Notes: generated from the sequence alone by a model not told the origin. Shown: positions 37,401 through 45,980, counted from the first letter of the stretch. The stretch is 64,000 nucleotides of DNA from Bacteroidales bacterium (GCA_030539115.1 JAUNSR010000006.1:58026-122025); one strand, 5' to 3'. Made by a program: numbers and translations.

Positions 37401-37544
37401 CATTGTAGCCTTATTCTTTATTAAGACAGTAGCTCCGGCAAGAGGCCCAAGTTCATCTTTAACAACACCCTCCATAGTGTAAGTTTGCGCCGAAAGGGTA
37501 CTGACAGAGAGTATGAATATTAGTATAAATGTGATATATTTCAT
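34479..37544 (-). CDS. SusC/RagA family TonB-linked outer membrane transporter
   Basis: A 1021-residue protein. Order: signal peptide 1-19; carboxypeptidase-like regulatory domain at about 22-85 (GVVKDELGPLAGATVLIKN); TonB-box region LEEVVVTALG near 100; plug domain at about 110-230 with VRGIGTFGANSSALVLIDG and SFSILKDASATAVYGVRGANGV; then the beta-barrel to the C-terminal aromatic YTLQLYVHF. It should import oligosaccharide into the periplasm using TonB energy. With the SusD and lipoprotein genes it forms a glycan-uptake locus without hydrolases. Confidence 0.96.
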   Translation of the reverse strand: MKYITFILIFILSVSTLSAQTYTMEGVVKDELGPLAGATVLIKNKATMGTITDNDGKFSIKADRGDMLVFSYVGMKKVEYLVTEQKKNLEIMMTEPGEQLEEVVVTALGKQRKISSIAAVTSVEVKDLQQPASSVANLLGGRVAGVISIMSSGEPGKNIADFWVRGIGTFGANSSALVLIDGLEGDINALDPADIESFSILKDASATAVYGVRGANGVVLVTTKRGQADKLKITARASMSVSTLHRLPDYLGAYDYALLANEARAVRGEDPLYSNIELDIIKDGTDRDIYPDVNWQDEIIRNTSLKQNYYVSAQGGAEVARYFLSLGGSNETAAYNVDNNSPYSSNAGYNTYNFRANVDINLTKSTKVYFGTDGFMSIHNEPGVANTDYIWQAQSQINPLRLPTVYSNGQYPSTGAQAEVSPYVMINMMGRRSSQKYSGKTTLALEQDLSMFLDGLKVKIQGAYDISSYFDERRYISPALYEAVGRSQQGELITIQRSQSTAASYGNSTNQYRKYHFEGTLNYDKVFNEDHRFSALVYYYMSDEKTASESTTNMNSIPLRYQGVSSRLTYGYKDTYMLDFNFGYTGSENFQPGRRFGFFPSIALGWVPTNYALIRDNLPFLNFLKFRGSYGTVGNDRISDYRFPYLTIVNRGSVSPFGSSSTESLVESYTGADNLIWEKSTKADLGIEARLFNEKVSFVVDFFNDKRDGIFQRRVQVPSYVGLISMPYSNVGKMNSYGADGNVSYTYDFSKDLSVTLRGNFTYSKNNVQNWEEANPKYPYQEASGYPYGVVRGYQSIGLFKDEKDIETSPVQTFGTVMPGDIKYRDVNGDGIINSDDRVPISYSQYPLLMYGFGTEIRYQNVSLGVLFKGTGKTDYFHQGMGYVPFYEGKSGNVLTQANEYSNRWIPMEYALANGIDPSLAENPNAMYPRLQYGYNSNNSQTSDFWKGDARYLRLQEVTLNYNLRKPFLSNIGITSIDFQLVGNNLCVWDKVKLFDPEQANQNGRVYPIPTTYTLQLYVHF

Positions 37545-37557
37545 TGATATAGATTTT

Positions 37558-38859
37558 TTAGTTTATAGAAAGTTTTCTGACACGATTGTTGCCGGTATCA
37601 GCAACATATACCGTACCATCTTTGCTAATTCCTAATCCTCGAGGCGTATTAAAGAGAGCCTCCTCTTTCGTACCATCTTTCCATCCCGCAGTACCCGGCA
37701 TACCGAGAACCGTTTCCACCGTTCCTTCAGGACTTATTCGCCTTATACAATGGTTACCGCTGTCAGCCACATACATATTACCCTCACTGTCGCAATATAT
37801 CTGCCCGGGCTGCCTGAACTGAGCCACTTCAAATTTACCGTCTCTATGGCCTCCCGCAGTTATACTGCTTGTCTCTCTTTTGTAAGTTCTTTCAGGGTCC
37901 GTTACATCGATTGAACAGATACTGTTTGCCATATTGCCTGCATTGCTCCAGAAAGACATATAAAGGATATTCGGTTTCAAAGGATTAAATGTCAAACCAA
38001 AACTATCACCCTGATCTGTCTTGTAAATCACCTCGACATCATAAGATTTAGGATTGATTTTCACAATATCTCCGAAATAATATCTTGTATAAATACATCC
38101 GTCAGACGGATTTACAACCATCGAGTGTTTCCAACCATATTGAGGCAGGACGCTTCCCTCAGGCCATCTCATCTCCCTGATACGCGGAGCCCAATATTCA
38201 AGCGGGTCACAGGTAATAAAGGAGCCTATCGTCGTTTCTGTCGGCATTGACACGATTCCTGTCTCGGGGTCAACACAAGGCACATTGACAACTGTACTGT
38301 TGACGATGGTTGAAATTTCATCATTTTCCTCGTCTATTCTTAAAAGAGCGTAATTGGGGTCAACCCTGTTAACAACAAATACATTGTCATCGTTGTCTAC
38401 GCACACATACCAAGGCTGAACAATAGATTCGCTCAATGAACCGACAACCATATCGCTTCCATTACCATTTCCGGCAATTGTAGTTACTGTAATTGATGTA
38501 GTGTATTTAAAAATATCGGGATAAGTCAATGAATCTTTGCCTACAACAACAGATACATTACAAAGGTCTCCCGGAAGACGCGGAGCAAGAACATAAAGAT
38601 GTTCACCGGTTGAACCTATAACTGCCGCTTCTTTTGAATTAAAATATACCTTAATCTTGGAGGCATCTGTACCGAAGTTGCTTCCTGTAAGAATTACTTT
38701 CTCCAGATATTTGCCTGAATCAGGATAAAATGTGCCCAATTCTACAGGCTTGGAGGGATCGTATGGGATATTTGTTCCTCCTTTTTTATCTGAATCATCG
38801 CAGGATACTAAATGAATGATACAATAAAGTATCATAAATAAAGAAAAATGTTTAATCAT
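37558..38859 (-). CDS. NHL-repeat lipoprotein with IPT/TIG domain
   Basis: I chose the ATG at 38859, which puts a proper lipobox (HLVSC, Cys20) at the N-terminus; upstream in-frame codons add an unlikely leader. Residues 38-125 form an IPT/TIG Ig-like domain (YPDSGKYLEKVILTGSNFG). The rest is a beta-propeller of NHL repeats, clear at the end (NMYVADSGNHCIRRISPEG, TVYVADTGNNRVRKLS). TIG-NHL lipoproteins occur as first or accessory genes of SusCD loci; the exact role is unknown, perhaps surface binding or scaffolding. It is the first gene of the locus, 13 bp from susC. Confidence 0.88.
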   Translation of the reverse strand: MIKHFSLFMILYCIIHLVSCDDSDKKGGTNIPYDPSKPVELGTFYPDSGKYLEKVILTGSNFGTDASKIKVYFNSKEAAVIGSTGEHLYVLAPRLPGDLCNVSVVVGKDSLTYPDIFKYTTSITVTTIAGNGNGSDMVVGSLSESIVQPWYVCVDNDDNVFVVNRVDPNYALLRIDEENDEISTIVNSTVVNVPCVDPETGIVSMPTETTIGSFITCDPLEYWAPRIREMRWPEGSVLPQYGWKHSMVVNPSDGCIYTRYYFGDIVKINPKSYDVEVIYKTDQGDSFGLTFNPLKPNILYMSFWSNAGNMANSICSIDVTDPERTYKRETSSITAGGHRDGKFEVAQFRQPGQIYCDSEGNMYVADSGNHCIRRISPEGTVETVLGMPGTAGWKDGTKEEALFNTPRGLGISKDGTVYVADTGNNRVRKLSIN

Positions 38860-38915
38860 GTGATATCGGATTATTTGGTCCTTAAAATAATAATGTAATC
38901 TCCCAATGAAAAGAA

Positions 38916-38948
38916 CCAACGTTCATTAGGAAATTAAAATCACGTTGG
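38916..38948. promoter_or_regulatory. Inverted repeat upstream of the SusCD locus
   Basis: Arms CCAACGT and ACGTTGG, extended by AA/TT with one bulged G, are 19 bp apart and lie about 57-90 bp upstream of the first gene. It may be an operator or a 5'-leader hairpin. No matching site was noticed elsewhere in the window. Confidence 0.4.
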
Positions 38949-39570
38949 GTTAATAAAATGTTTTGTGTTTTCTGTTTCTTTAAATTATTTATTAGATTAA
39001 TTATTAAGTTATAAATTATATTGTCATACGATTAATTTCATTTGTATATAATTTAATTTATAGATGCTAAGAATATATGCTATCTCCTATTAAGCTGCCA
39101 ATCCAACTGCACTATTGAATTATCCGGAAATTTTAAGCAATGTGGTCACTGAATTAAAGAAAAAAATAATATGTATGTATCTCTTCGCTTAAAATTAACT
39201 CAAAATCAATACTTTTTTTACGCTCTGCTTATAATGTGTTTTTCTTTTCAAATCTGAATTTCAAAATCATTAATGCAAAACTAAAAATTTTATTTAATAT
39301 TTATTAGCATTTTGTAAAGAATCTTTCAGAAATTGATTTTTTAACATATACACTTCAATTTATACCCATTTTTATATTTGTTAAAGCCAAAAACATTGTT
39401 TAGAAATAGGCTCCACAAATTTCACATAAGGAATATTAAAAAATCAGACAAAACATATACGGTCATAATCATTTGTCATACAACCACTTAAGAATAAATT
39501 AAAATTTCAGTCTTTGATTATTAAAATCTTTATCGATAAAAAATCATCCTTTCCAAGAAAAAATTCATTT

Positions 39571-39670
39571 TCATTAATATATAATTTATTTTTAACACTA
39601 AGGTACAATTGTACCATTTGTATACCTTTTATTTGGCATCTTGCCTTTAGGTGGGTTTGGCGATTTCATT
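39571..39670 (+). repeat. ~100-bp dispersed repeat, copy A
   Basis: This shares ATATAATTTATTTTT, AACACTAAGGTACAA, TATACCTTTT.TTTGG.ATC, CTTTAGGTG and GGCGATTTCATT, in the same order and almost the same spacing, with 62971-63071. A perfect 14-bp palindrome GGTACAATTGTACC in this copy is not kept in the other; AAGGTA/TACCTT is kept in both. Its nature is unknown. Confidence 0.75.
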
Positions 39671-39884
39671 GGTCTTTTAAAAATTTTCATTTGTCAAAAA
39701 TTTAAAACACTGTAATGTTTTACACAACACATTAAAGTATTCATAATTAAAAACTTGAATTTATTTTCTAACTTACGTAAGTATTACAGAAAAAAGATTG
39801 ATTAAAAAAAAGAAATAGAAATATAAAAAAAAAGAAACGACAGGCTAAAATTAATATTCGGTATAAGAGCCTTAAAAACACATA

Positions 39885-39995
39885 AATCTCATCAAGCGGA
39901 GAGGTCGATTATATGCTTTCTGCAAGCAGCGTCGGCATGAGTTGTTTTAGTATAAAAACTTTGTGACAACTTGAAATCAAAAAATGCTAAAACAG
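39885..39995. other. Hairpin-rich segment upstream of tamB
   Basis: Two helices are possible: CTCAT/ATGAG (39888-39892 with 39937-39941) enclosing TGCTT/AAGCA, and TGTTTTAG/CTAAAACA (39943-39950 with 39987-39994). The segment is richer in G+C than its surroundings and contains 13 nt identical to the D-arm region of tRNA-Ser in this window. It could be an unrecognised small RNA or a tRNA remnant; I matched it to no RNA family. Confidence 0.3.
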
Positions 39996-40017
39996 GTGTG
40001 AAAGCGGGATAAATATC

Positions 40018-40025
40018 TATTTTTG
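40018..40025 (+). promoter_or_regulatory. -7 box (TATTTTTG) of tamB
   Basis: A perfect TAnnTTTG match 16 bp upstream of the tamB ATG. It implies a very short 5' leader of about ten nucleotides. The -33 element is not obvious. Confidence 0.5.
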
Positions 40026-40040
40026 TATAGTTATAAAATT

Positions 40041-43000
40041 ATGCAAAAGGTTATTAAATATATAAGGAGATTTATTGTTGGCACATTATTGCTGTTGGCA
40101 TCTTTGTATGGCATTATTTACATCACTGTAAGTCTGCCATCAGTGCAGGGGAAGATGAAACAAATCACTACGGAACAATTGTCCCAACTGCTGAACACAC
40201 ATATATCTATAGAAAATGTGTCAATTCGTCCATTTAACAAATTGACGATTGAGGGGATATTGCTTAAAGACTTGAGCAACGACACATTATTCTATTCAAA
40301 CAAGCTTACGACAAGTTTCAGCATTTTGCCTTTGCTAAAAAAAGAGATAAAATTCTCAGGCATTCAGTTGGTCGGCTTCGACATGCGCTTAAATAAGCCT
40401 GAGCCGACAAGCCCTCTAAACCTGCAGTTTGTTATAGATGCATTTGCATCAAAGGATACAATAAAAAAGGAGATGCCCTACTCCATTTCTCTGAATTCCA
40501 TTATTCTAAGAAGAGGCTCCTTTAAATATGATGTCTTGTCGGCTCCAGAAAAGAAAAGCAAGTTTGATGCTTCACATATTGACATAAGTGATTTTTTAGC
40601 TTCAATGTCACTGAAATCATACTCTTCAGATACTCTTAATGTTAATTTCAAGAGATTAAGTTTTAAGGAGAAGTCCGGATTTGAGCTTAACAACCTAAAT
40701 TTTGAGCTTGCCGGAAACAGGGACAGCACCCTATTGAAAAATCTAAACATATCGCTTCCTGATTCAAAGCTTAATATAGACACTCTGAAAGTAAAATATT
40801 CAAGGGTAAAAGACAGGGCAGAATTTTTCGAGAAATGTTCATTTGATCTGAGAATGGAAAGATCAGATATATATTTGAAAGATATTTCAGCCTTTGCACC
40901 TGTGTTGAAACACTTTGATTCACCAATATCTTTGGAGATGAAAGCCAACGGATCGCCTAACAACATTCAAACGCCACTGATAAGGGTGGAATATGGTGAA
41001 GACTTAAGCATAAATGCAGAGGCGGTTTTAACGGGACTTTCAAACCCTAATGAAGCCTTCCTTTACGGAAGCGTAAAAGATCTTAGATTAACGCCAAAGG
41101 GACTGATAGGAATAGCGAATAATTTCTCTTCAGATAAAAAGAATCTGCCCAAAATTATTGAGGAGCTTGGGATACTCTCTTTTAAAGGGAGCATATCCGG
41201 ATTTTTCAGCAACTTGGTTGCTTTTGGAAATATAAAATCAAGGTTAGGGACAATTCAAGCCGACATTCTTCTTGGTAATGATCTGCCAAACAATCTTCTT
41301 ACATATAAAGGTAATGTTAAGACCTCGGATTTTTATATTGGAGGATTAATCCCATCGAACAAGGATTTGGGAAAGATATCATTTTCTTTATTTGTTGACG
41401 GGCGTCAGCAAAAAGGGTTTCAGACAAGAGGTGTGGTAAAGGGTGATATATCAAAATTTGATTACAAGGGCTACATATATAAGAACCTGGCTGTAAATGG
41501 CAATTTTCTTGGCAAAAGTTTTGACGGAGCGATGAAGCTTGACGACCCGAATGGGAAAATAGATATAGCGGGAAAATTCGTTGCCAACAAGGATAACTCG
41601 ACTTTCGATTTTGGGGCGAAGGTTAGGAATCTGAAACTCGACAAATTGAAAATCATTTCAAAATATAAGGATTCGGACCTGTCATTTGATGTAAAAGCAA
41701 ATTTTGCCGGCAACAAGATCGATAATGCTCAAGGAGATGTGGTAATCGATTCGCTTTGTTTTATAAACAATGACATCAGCTATTCACCCGGAGAAATTGT
41801 CTTCTCTGCAAACAACAATGAAAAGCCTCAAATATTAAGAGTAGAGTCGAAGCCTATTGCAGCGCAGATCAAAGGGACATACAACTTCTCGACACTTGTC
41901 AGGGAGCTGAAATCAACTTTGGCTGAATCGATGCCGGTTCTTGAGAATGAAAATGCACGAGATACAAAAATAAATGATTTTGATTTTACTGTAAATATAA
42001 GAGCCACCGACTCTCTGTCTAAAGTTTTGAACCTGCCGGTTAATCTGACCCGGGAATCAAATATTTGGGGTTATTACAACAGTGATAAATCACTTCTTAA
42101 ACTGGAGGGGAGTTTTCCGGAGATAAAAGTGGGAAAGATGATTTTCGAAGATGCCAATATTATTGCTGACAATCCTGATGATAAAGTAAAATTCAGATTG
42201 ACGGCAAAAAAATTAAACAAAAAAAACCAGATACTTAATTTATCATTAAATGCTGATGCAGACAAGGGTGTGTTAAAAACAAAATTTGATTGGAGTAATC
42301 TGGCTCTTGCCACCTTTAGCGGGAACTTTGTTACTGAAACCTCTTTTAATAAAAGAGAGGGAAAATATCCTTTTCAAACCATCGTGGACATTCTTCCTTC
42401 AACACTTATTTTCAATGACACGATATGGAATGTAAACAAGTCGAAAGTTGTTATCGATTCTGCAAAGGTTAAAGTGAGTGATTTTGAGGTTAAGCATGAT
42501 GCTCAACATTTGAGATTGAATGGAATTTTCTCCGATTCGCCCATGGATTCTCTTGAATTGAATCTCTTTGATATGAATCTTGATTATATCTTCGAGACTC
42601 TGAATATTAATTATGTAAAATTCGGAGGACGTGGAACGGGTGATTTTCTTGTAACTCATAACAATAAAGACCTGGTATTAAAGACAGACAGTCTGAAGGT
42701 GAAAGATTTTTCATATCAGGGTGTGCAGCTGGGAGATTTGAAGGTATACAGTGATTTTGACAAAGAAACAAAAGGCATAACATTAAAAGGTATTATAACT
42801 CAGCCCGATGCAAGACCTACCAATGTAAATGGAGGAATATTCGTTGGCAATGACTCTCTTTGGCTGAATTTTGATGCAAACAGAATAAAGGTCGATTTTG
42901 CTAAAGTATGGACTGAAAAGATATTAAAGGATTTGAAAGGAAGGGCAAGCGGCAATCTTACTCTATACGGAAAATTTAAAGCACTTAATATTGTCGGTGA

Positions 43001-44591
43001 TGCATATGGCGAAAATGTAGGCTTTGGCATAGACTATCTGAATACTTATTATACCATTTCGGACAGCATAAAATTTACCACAAATGGCATTTTCTTTAAC
43101 AATGTGACTCTTTATGACTTCTATCAAAACAGGGCAAATGCTACGGGAGCAATAAAATATCATAATTTTAAAGATATTGAATATGACATATCAATGTCAA
43201 TACCTGATGCCTCGCAATTTTTAGTCTACAATCAAACGGAAAAAATGAACCCGATTTATTGGGGCACTATTTTTGGCGCAGGGTCAGGCAGAGTTTATGG
43301 CTCTGAGACTCAGACATGGATCGATGTTACCATGAGAACTCAGACAAACTCAAAATTCAATTTTTCTCTTAATGATGAAATGACTGCTGGAGATTATCAG
43401 TTTATCACTTTCCATAATAAGGATGAGGAAAGGATTCATTATAATGATTCAATTACCGGAATACTTTCTGTACAAAAAAGCAAGGAGGAGAAAAAAAGCA
43501 GCCATGAACTGTTTATAAATCTTCAGGTAGAGGCAACCCCTGATGGCACCATCAATTTAATCATGGACCCCTCTGCCGGCGACGCAATGAAAGGAAACGG
43601 ATATGGAAATATAAGATTGGAATATAGCGATGCGGCAAGTTTTAAGATGTATGGCAATTATACCATTGAAAAGGGAAGCTATTATTTCAATCTTCAGGAT
43701 GTAATCACAAGAGACTTTACAATAAAGCAGGGAAGTTCGGTAAATTTCAGGGGCGAACCGATGAACTCAGAACTCGACATCAAGGCAGTTTATCAGGTGA
43801 CAGCCAATCTGACCGACCTTGATGAATCCTTTTCAACCTCAAAGGAGTTAAGCCGCCCTAATGTGCCTGTTCAATGTGTGCTAAACATAAGCGGCGACCT
43901 TCAAAGGCCGGATCTGAGTTTTGATATTAATCTGCCTACCGTCAGTCAGGACATAGACAGGCAGGTAAAAAGCATTATCAGTACTGATGAAATGATGAAC
44001 CGCCAGATTTTGTATTTGATGATTCTTAATAAATTCTATACGCCTGATTATGTGAACAATGGTCAAATGAATAGATACAATGAGTTGGCTTCTGTTGCCT
44101 CTTCCACCCTTTCATCACAGCTAAACAATCTTTTGGGGCAACTTAGTGACAATTGGAACATTGGAACAAATATTAGAAGTGATAAGGGCGATTTCTCTGA
44201 TGTTGAAGTTGAGCTTGCTCTTTCTTCACAGCTTCTAAACAACAGGCTTTTGTTTAATGGTAATCTTGGTTATAGGGATGACCCTAATGCAAGTAATTCG
44301 TTTATTGGAGATTTCGACCTTGAATATCTTTTAAATAAATCGGGATCCCTGCGCCTTAAGGCATATAATCATTATAACGACAGAAACTATTCTGTTAAGT
44401 CGGCTTTGACTACTCAGGGCGTGGGTGTGATGTTTAAAAAGGATTTTGAGAATTTTGCCGACCTTTACAGTGTGTTTTGGAAAAATAATCAAAAGAAAAA
44501 CAAGTCAGTTGTTGTTAAATCGGATTCCACTATGATTAAGCCTGAGAATGGGGAAATTATTACTGAAAAAGATGAGAAATTCTTGGAATAG
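40041..44591 (+). CDS. tamB: Translocation and assembly module protein TamB
   Basis: The ATG at 40041 (1516 residues) is preferred to a TTG at 40023 because the -7 box overlaps the latter. A single N-terminal membrane anchor (about 10-31) is followed by a very long, repetitive beta-rich region of the AsmA/TamB type (LNTHISIENVSIRPFNKL, LKDLSNDTL) and the C-terminal DUF490 domain at about 1050-1470 (NYTIEKGSYYFNLQDVITRDFTIKQG split in two by position, then MNRQILYLMILNKFY). TamB-like proteins bridge the envelope and are thought to carry phospholipids or assist outer membrane protein insertion. Confidence 0.95.
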   Translation: MQKVIKYIRRFIVGTLLLLASLYGIIYITVSLPSVQGKMKQITTEQLSQLLNTHISIENVSIRPFNKLTIEGILLKDLSNDTLFYSNKLTTSFSILPLLKKEIKFSGIQLVGFDMRLNKPEPTSPLNLQFVIDAFASKDTIKKEMPYSISLNSIILRRGSFKYDVLSAPEKKSKFDASHIDISDFLASMSLKSYSSDTLNVNFKRLSFKEKSGFELNNLNFELAGNRDSTLLKNLNISLPDSKLNIDTLKVKYSRVKDRAEFFEKCSFDLRMERSDIYLKDISAFAPVLKHFDSPISLEMKANGSPNNIQTPLIRVEYGEDLSINAEAVLTGLSNPNEAFLYGSVKDLRLTPKGLIGIANNFSSDKKNLPKIIEELGILSFKGSISGFFSNLVAFGNIKSRLGTIQADILLGNDLPNNLLTYKGNVKTSDFYIGGLIPSNKDLGKISFSLFVDGRQQKGFQTRGVVKGDISKFDYKGYIYKNLAVNGNFLGKSFDGAMKLDDPNGKIDIAGKFVANKDNSTFDFGAKVRNLKLDKLKIISKYKDSDLSFDVKANFAGNKIDNAQGDVVIDSLCFINNDISYSPGEIVFSANNNEKPQILRVESKPIAAQIKGTYNFSTLVRELKSTLAESMPVLENENARDTKINDFDFTVNIRATDSLSKVLNLPVNLTRESNIWGYYNSDKSLLKLEGSFPEIKVGKMIFEDANIIADNPDDKVKFRLTAKKLNKKNQILNLSLNADADKGVLKTKFDWSNLALATFSGNFVTETSFNKREGKYPFQTIVDILPSTLIFNDTIWNVNKSKVVIDSAKVKVSDFEVKHDAQHLRLNGIFSDSPMDSLELNLFDMNLDYIFETLNINYVKFGGRGTGDFLVTHNNKDLVLKTDSLKVKDFSYQGVQLGDLKVYSDFDKETKGITLKGIITQPDARPTNVNGGIFVGNDSLWLNFDANRIKVDFAKVWTEKILKDLKGRASGNLTLYGKFKALNIVGDAYGENVGFGIDYLNTYYTISDSIKFTTNGIFFNNVTLYDFYQNRANATGAIKYHNFKDIEYDISMSIPDASQFLVYNQTEKMNPIYWGTIFGAGSGRVYGSETQTWIDVTMRTQTNSKFNFSLNDEMTAGDYQFITFHNKDEERIHYNDSITGILSVQKSKEEKKSSHELFINLQVEATPDGTINLIMDPSAGDAMKGNGYGNIRLEYSDAASFKMYGNYTIEKGSYYFNLQDVITRDFTIKQGSSVNFRGEPMNSELDIKAVYQVTANLTDLDESFSTSKELSRPNVPVQCVLNISGDLQRPDLSFDINLPTVSQDIDRQVKSIISTDEMMNRQILYLMILNKFYTPDYVNNGQMNRYNELASVASSTLSSQLNNLLGQLSDNWNIGTNIRSDKGDFSDVEVELALSSQLLNNRLLFNGNLGYRDDPNASNSFIGDFDLEYLLNKSGSLRLKAYNHYNDRNYSVKSALTTQGVGVMFKKDFENFADLYSVFWKNNQKKNKSVVVKSDSTMIKPENGEIITEKDEKFLE

Positions 44592-44682
44592 AGATATGTT
44601 GGGTTATATCCAATATTTATATTTAATTTCTCCGACTGTATTCGGAAAAAGTTTAGCCTGATTTTTTTAAACTCTCTTTGTT

Positions 44683-44991
44683 ATGCTTGAAATGGATATT
44701 AAATGGGTTGAGAAAAGCGACTTAAGCAAAACCCTGAAAAATAAGAATCATGTATTGGAAATCACAAATCAATCGCAGACAAAGGAGAAAGTCATTTTCT
44801 CAGGTATTATCGAATACGGCTTTTGTAAGAGTAAGTATGGGACGGTGCTGATTGGAATTTTGTATGACAGAATCTGTGCTTTCAATTTTTGTGGTGAAGA
44901 GGGGATCAATGAATCAGAAAATATTTTACAATTTAATAAGGAAATGAAACCCCTTCATTTGAATATGATTCATATGAATATATTTAAATGA
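44683..44991 (+). CDS. Small protein resembling the N-terminal domain of Ogt/Ada methyltransferases (probable remnant)
   Basis: A 102-residue protein. The segment IEYGFCKSKYGTVLIGILYD followed by RICAFNF resembles the start of the Methyltransf_1N domain in O6-alkylguanine-DNA methyltransferases (compare YGFxxSPFGxxLIAxTxxGIxxLxF). The catalytic domain with PCHRV is missing and is not found in the next 50 bp. The last codons run into a perfect 11-bp inverted repeat, so the gene may have been truncated there. It may still be expressed as a small protein; I would treat function as unknown. Confidence 0.5.
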   Translation: MLEMDIKWVEKSDLSKTLKNKNHVLEITNQSQTKEKVIFSGIIEYGFCKSKYGTVLIGILYDRICAFNFCGEEGINESENILQFNKEMKPLHLNMIHMNIFK

Positions 44992-44996
44992 AGGGG
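44950..44996. repeat. 11-bp inverted repeat spanning the stop codon at 44991
   Basis: Arms CCCCTTCATTT (44950-44960) and AAATGAAGGGG (44986-44996) are perfect, with a 25-nt loop that itself holds ATATG/CATAT. It lacks a T-run. It may serve as a terminator between this gene and the convergent one at 45042, or mark the breakpoint that shortened the gene. Confidence 0.65.
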
Positions 44997-45041
44997 CTGT
45001 TGTGTTTAAAATTCTATTGCATTGAAAAATAAACTGTAAAT

Positions 45042-45686
45042 CTATTTTTTAAGTGAATCACGATAAGCGAGATATTCTTCATAGGAAGCATTTCGGTCAA
45101 GAGCGTAGAAAGCACTCTCAGCAATATTTATAAATCCGTAATTACTTTCAAATTCTTTAGTAAGCATAACAACAAGATCAGGAGCAAAACCCATGGCAAA
45201 TGTTGTCTTTTCAGAATTAAGCTCATCAGATGCCAAGACAAGCAGATTGAGATTTCTTGAAGGCTTGGCATTCATCCAAATACAAAAGTCTTGAATGACT
45301 TTGATATATTCAGCAGGCTCACCTTCCAAAGTCTCACATTTAAAGGCATCAAGATCTAATGGTTCGAACTTAAGATCATACTTATTCTTATCCTTCCATT
45401 TGTCGTAATCAGTGAAGTCAATTTTTCTTCCGGCAGCGGCAAGAGCCTCGGAAAAGACTTGCTTCAAAAGAGGAATATCAACCATCTTTTTTATCAGCAT
45501 CTCGGAAAGATCTTGATCGTATCCGTCTATATAAGTCTTTAGCTCAACTTTTTTCAGACCGTCGGAAGTCTTTTCATCAGTTTTGTTTACATCGGCTATC
45601 GCCATTAATATAACACAAGCATCCTCGGGAGCATTAGCTTCCAACCATGCTATTGTTTCGTCTATTTTTTGTATTTGTTTGTTCAT
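45042..45686 (-). CDS. Hypothetical soluble protein
   Basis: The ATG at 45686 gives 214 residues; the 22 residues before it do not look like protein. It is acidic and predominantly helical, with no signal peptide or membrane segment. Recognisable stretches are ETIAWLEANAPEDACVILMA at the start, LNLLVLASDELNSEKTTFAM and the C-terminal DRNASYEEYLAYRDSLKK. I do not recognise a family. It stands alone between tamB's follower and a small lipoprotein, both separated by non-coding DNA. Confidence 0.7.
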   Translation of the reverse strand: MNKQIQKIDETIAWLEANAPEDACVILMAIADVNKTDEKTSDGLKKVELKTYIDGYDQDLSEMLIKKMVDIPLLKQVFSEALAAAGRKIDFTDYDKWKDKNKYDLKFEPLDLDAFKCETLEGEPAEYIKVIQDFCIWMNAKPSRNLNLLVLASDELNSEKTTFAMGFAPDLVVMLTKEFESNYGFINIAESAFYALDRNASYEEYLAYRDSLKK

Positions 45687-45980
45687 AGGGGAAAATGTAT
45701 TAGTATATTCTAAGGTAAGAAAATTTATGATATTAAAACAAAATTCAATCAATAAGTTTTATACTATTGCGAATTTTATGATAAAAAACTTGTTTTGATG
45801 GGTTGTTATAGAGATGTAATTTGGCAGTATCTTGATATTTATCCAGATTAGTGAGAAAACTGATGACAATTATACAAATGTGACTACTGTGAGATCGGTT
45901 ACAAATATAGTGATATCGATATATTATTTTTAAAAGTAAGCTGTGACAAGTTTGTATATCCTCCAAATATTTAAGTTCCT
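45687..45980. other. Intergenic region upstream of 45042-45686
   Basis: About 290 bp containing the promoter of the leftward gene. I see no RNA or repeat. Confidence 0.4.

Larger units (their letters stand above)
38950..40017. other. Long non-coding region between the SusCD locus and tamB
   Basis: About 1.1 kb without a credible gene. It contains the dispersed repeat at 39571-39670, a 12-bp palindrome ACTTACGTAAGT at 39771-39782, and a hairpin-rich segment at 39885-39995 described separately. Upstream of tamB the base composition is very A-rich. Confidence 0.5.

Noticed and set aside
39514..39705. 63-codon rightward frame overlapping the ~100-bp repeat
   Set aside because: The frame is not kept in the second copy of the repeat, and the translation is low-complexity.
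39885..39995. Signal recognition particle RNA or cobalamin riboswitch upstream of tamB
   Set aside because: The GGAAGGAAGCAGC core of SRP RNA and the conserved cobalamin box are absent; only a generic GCAAGCAGC is present.
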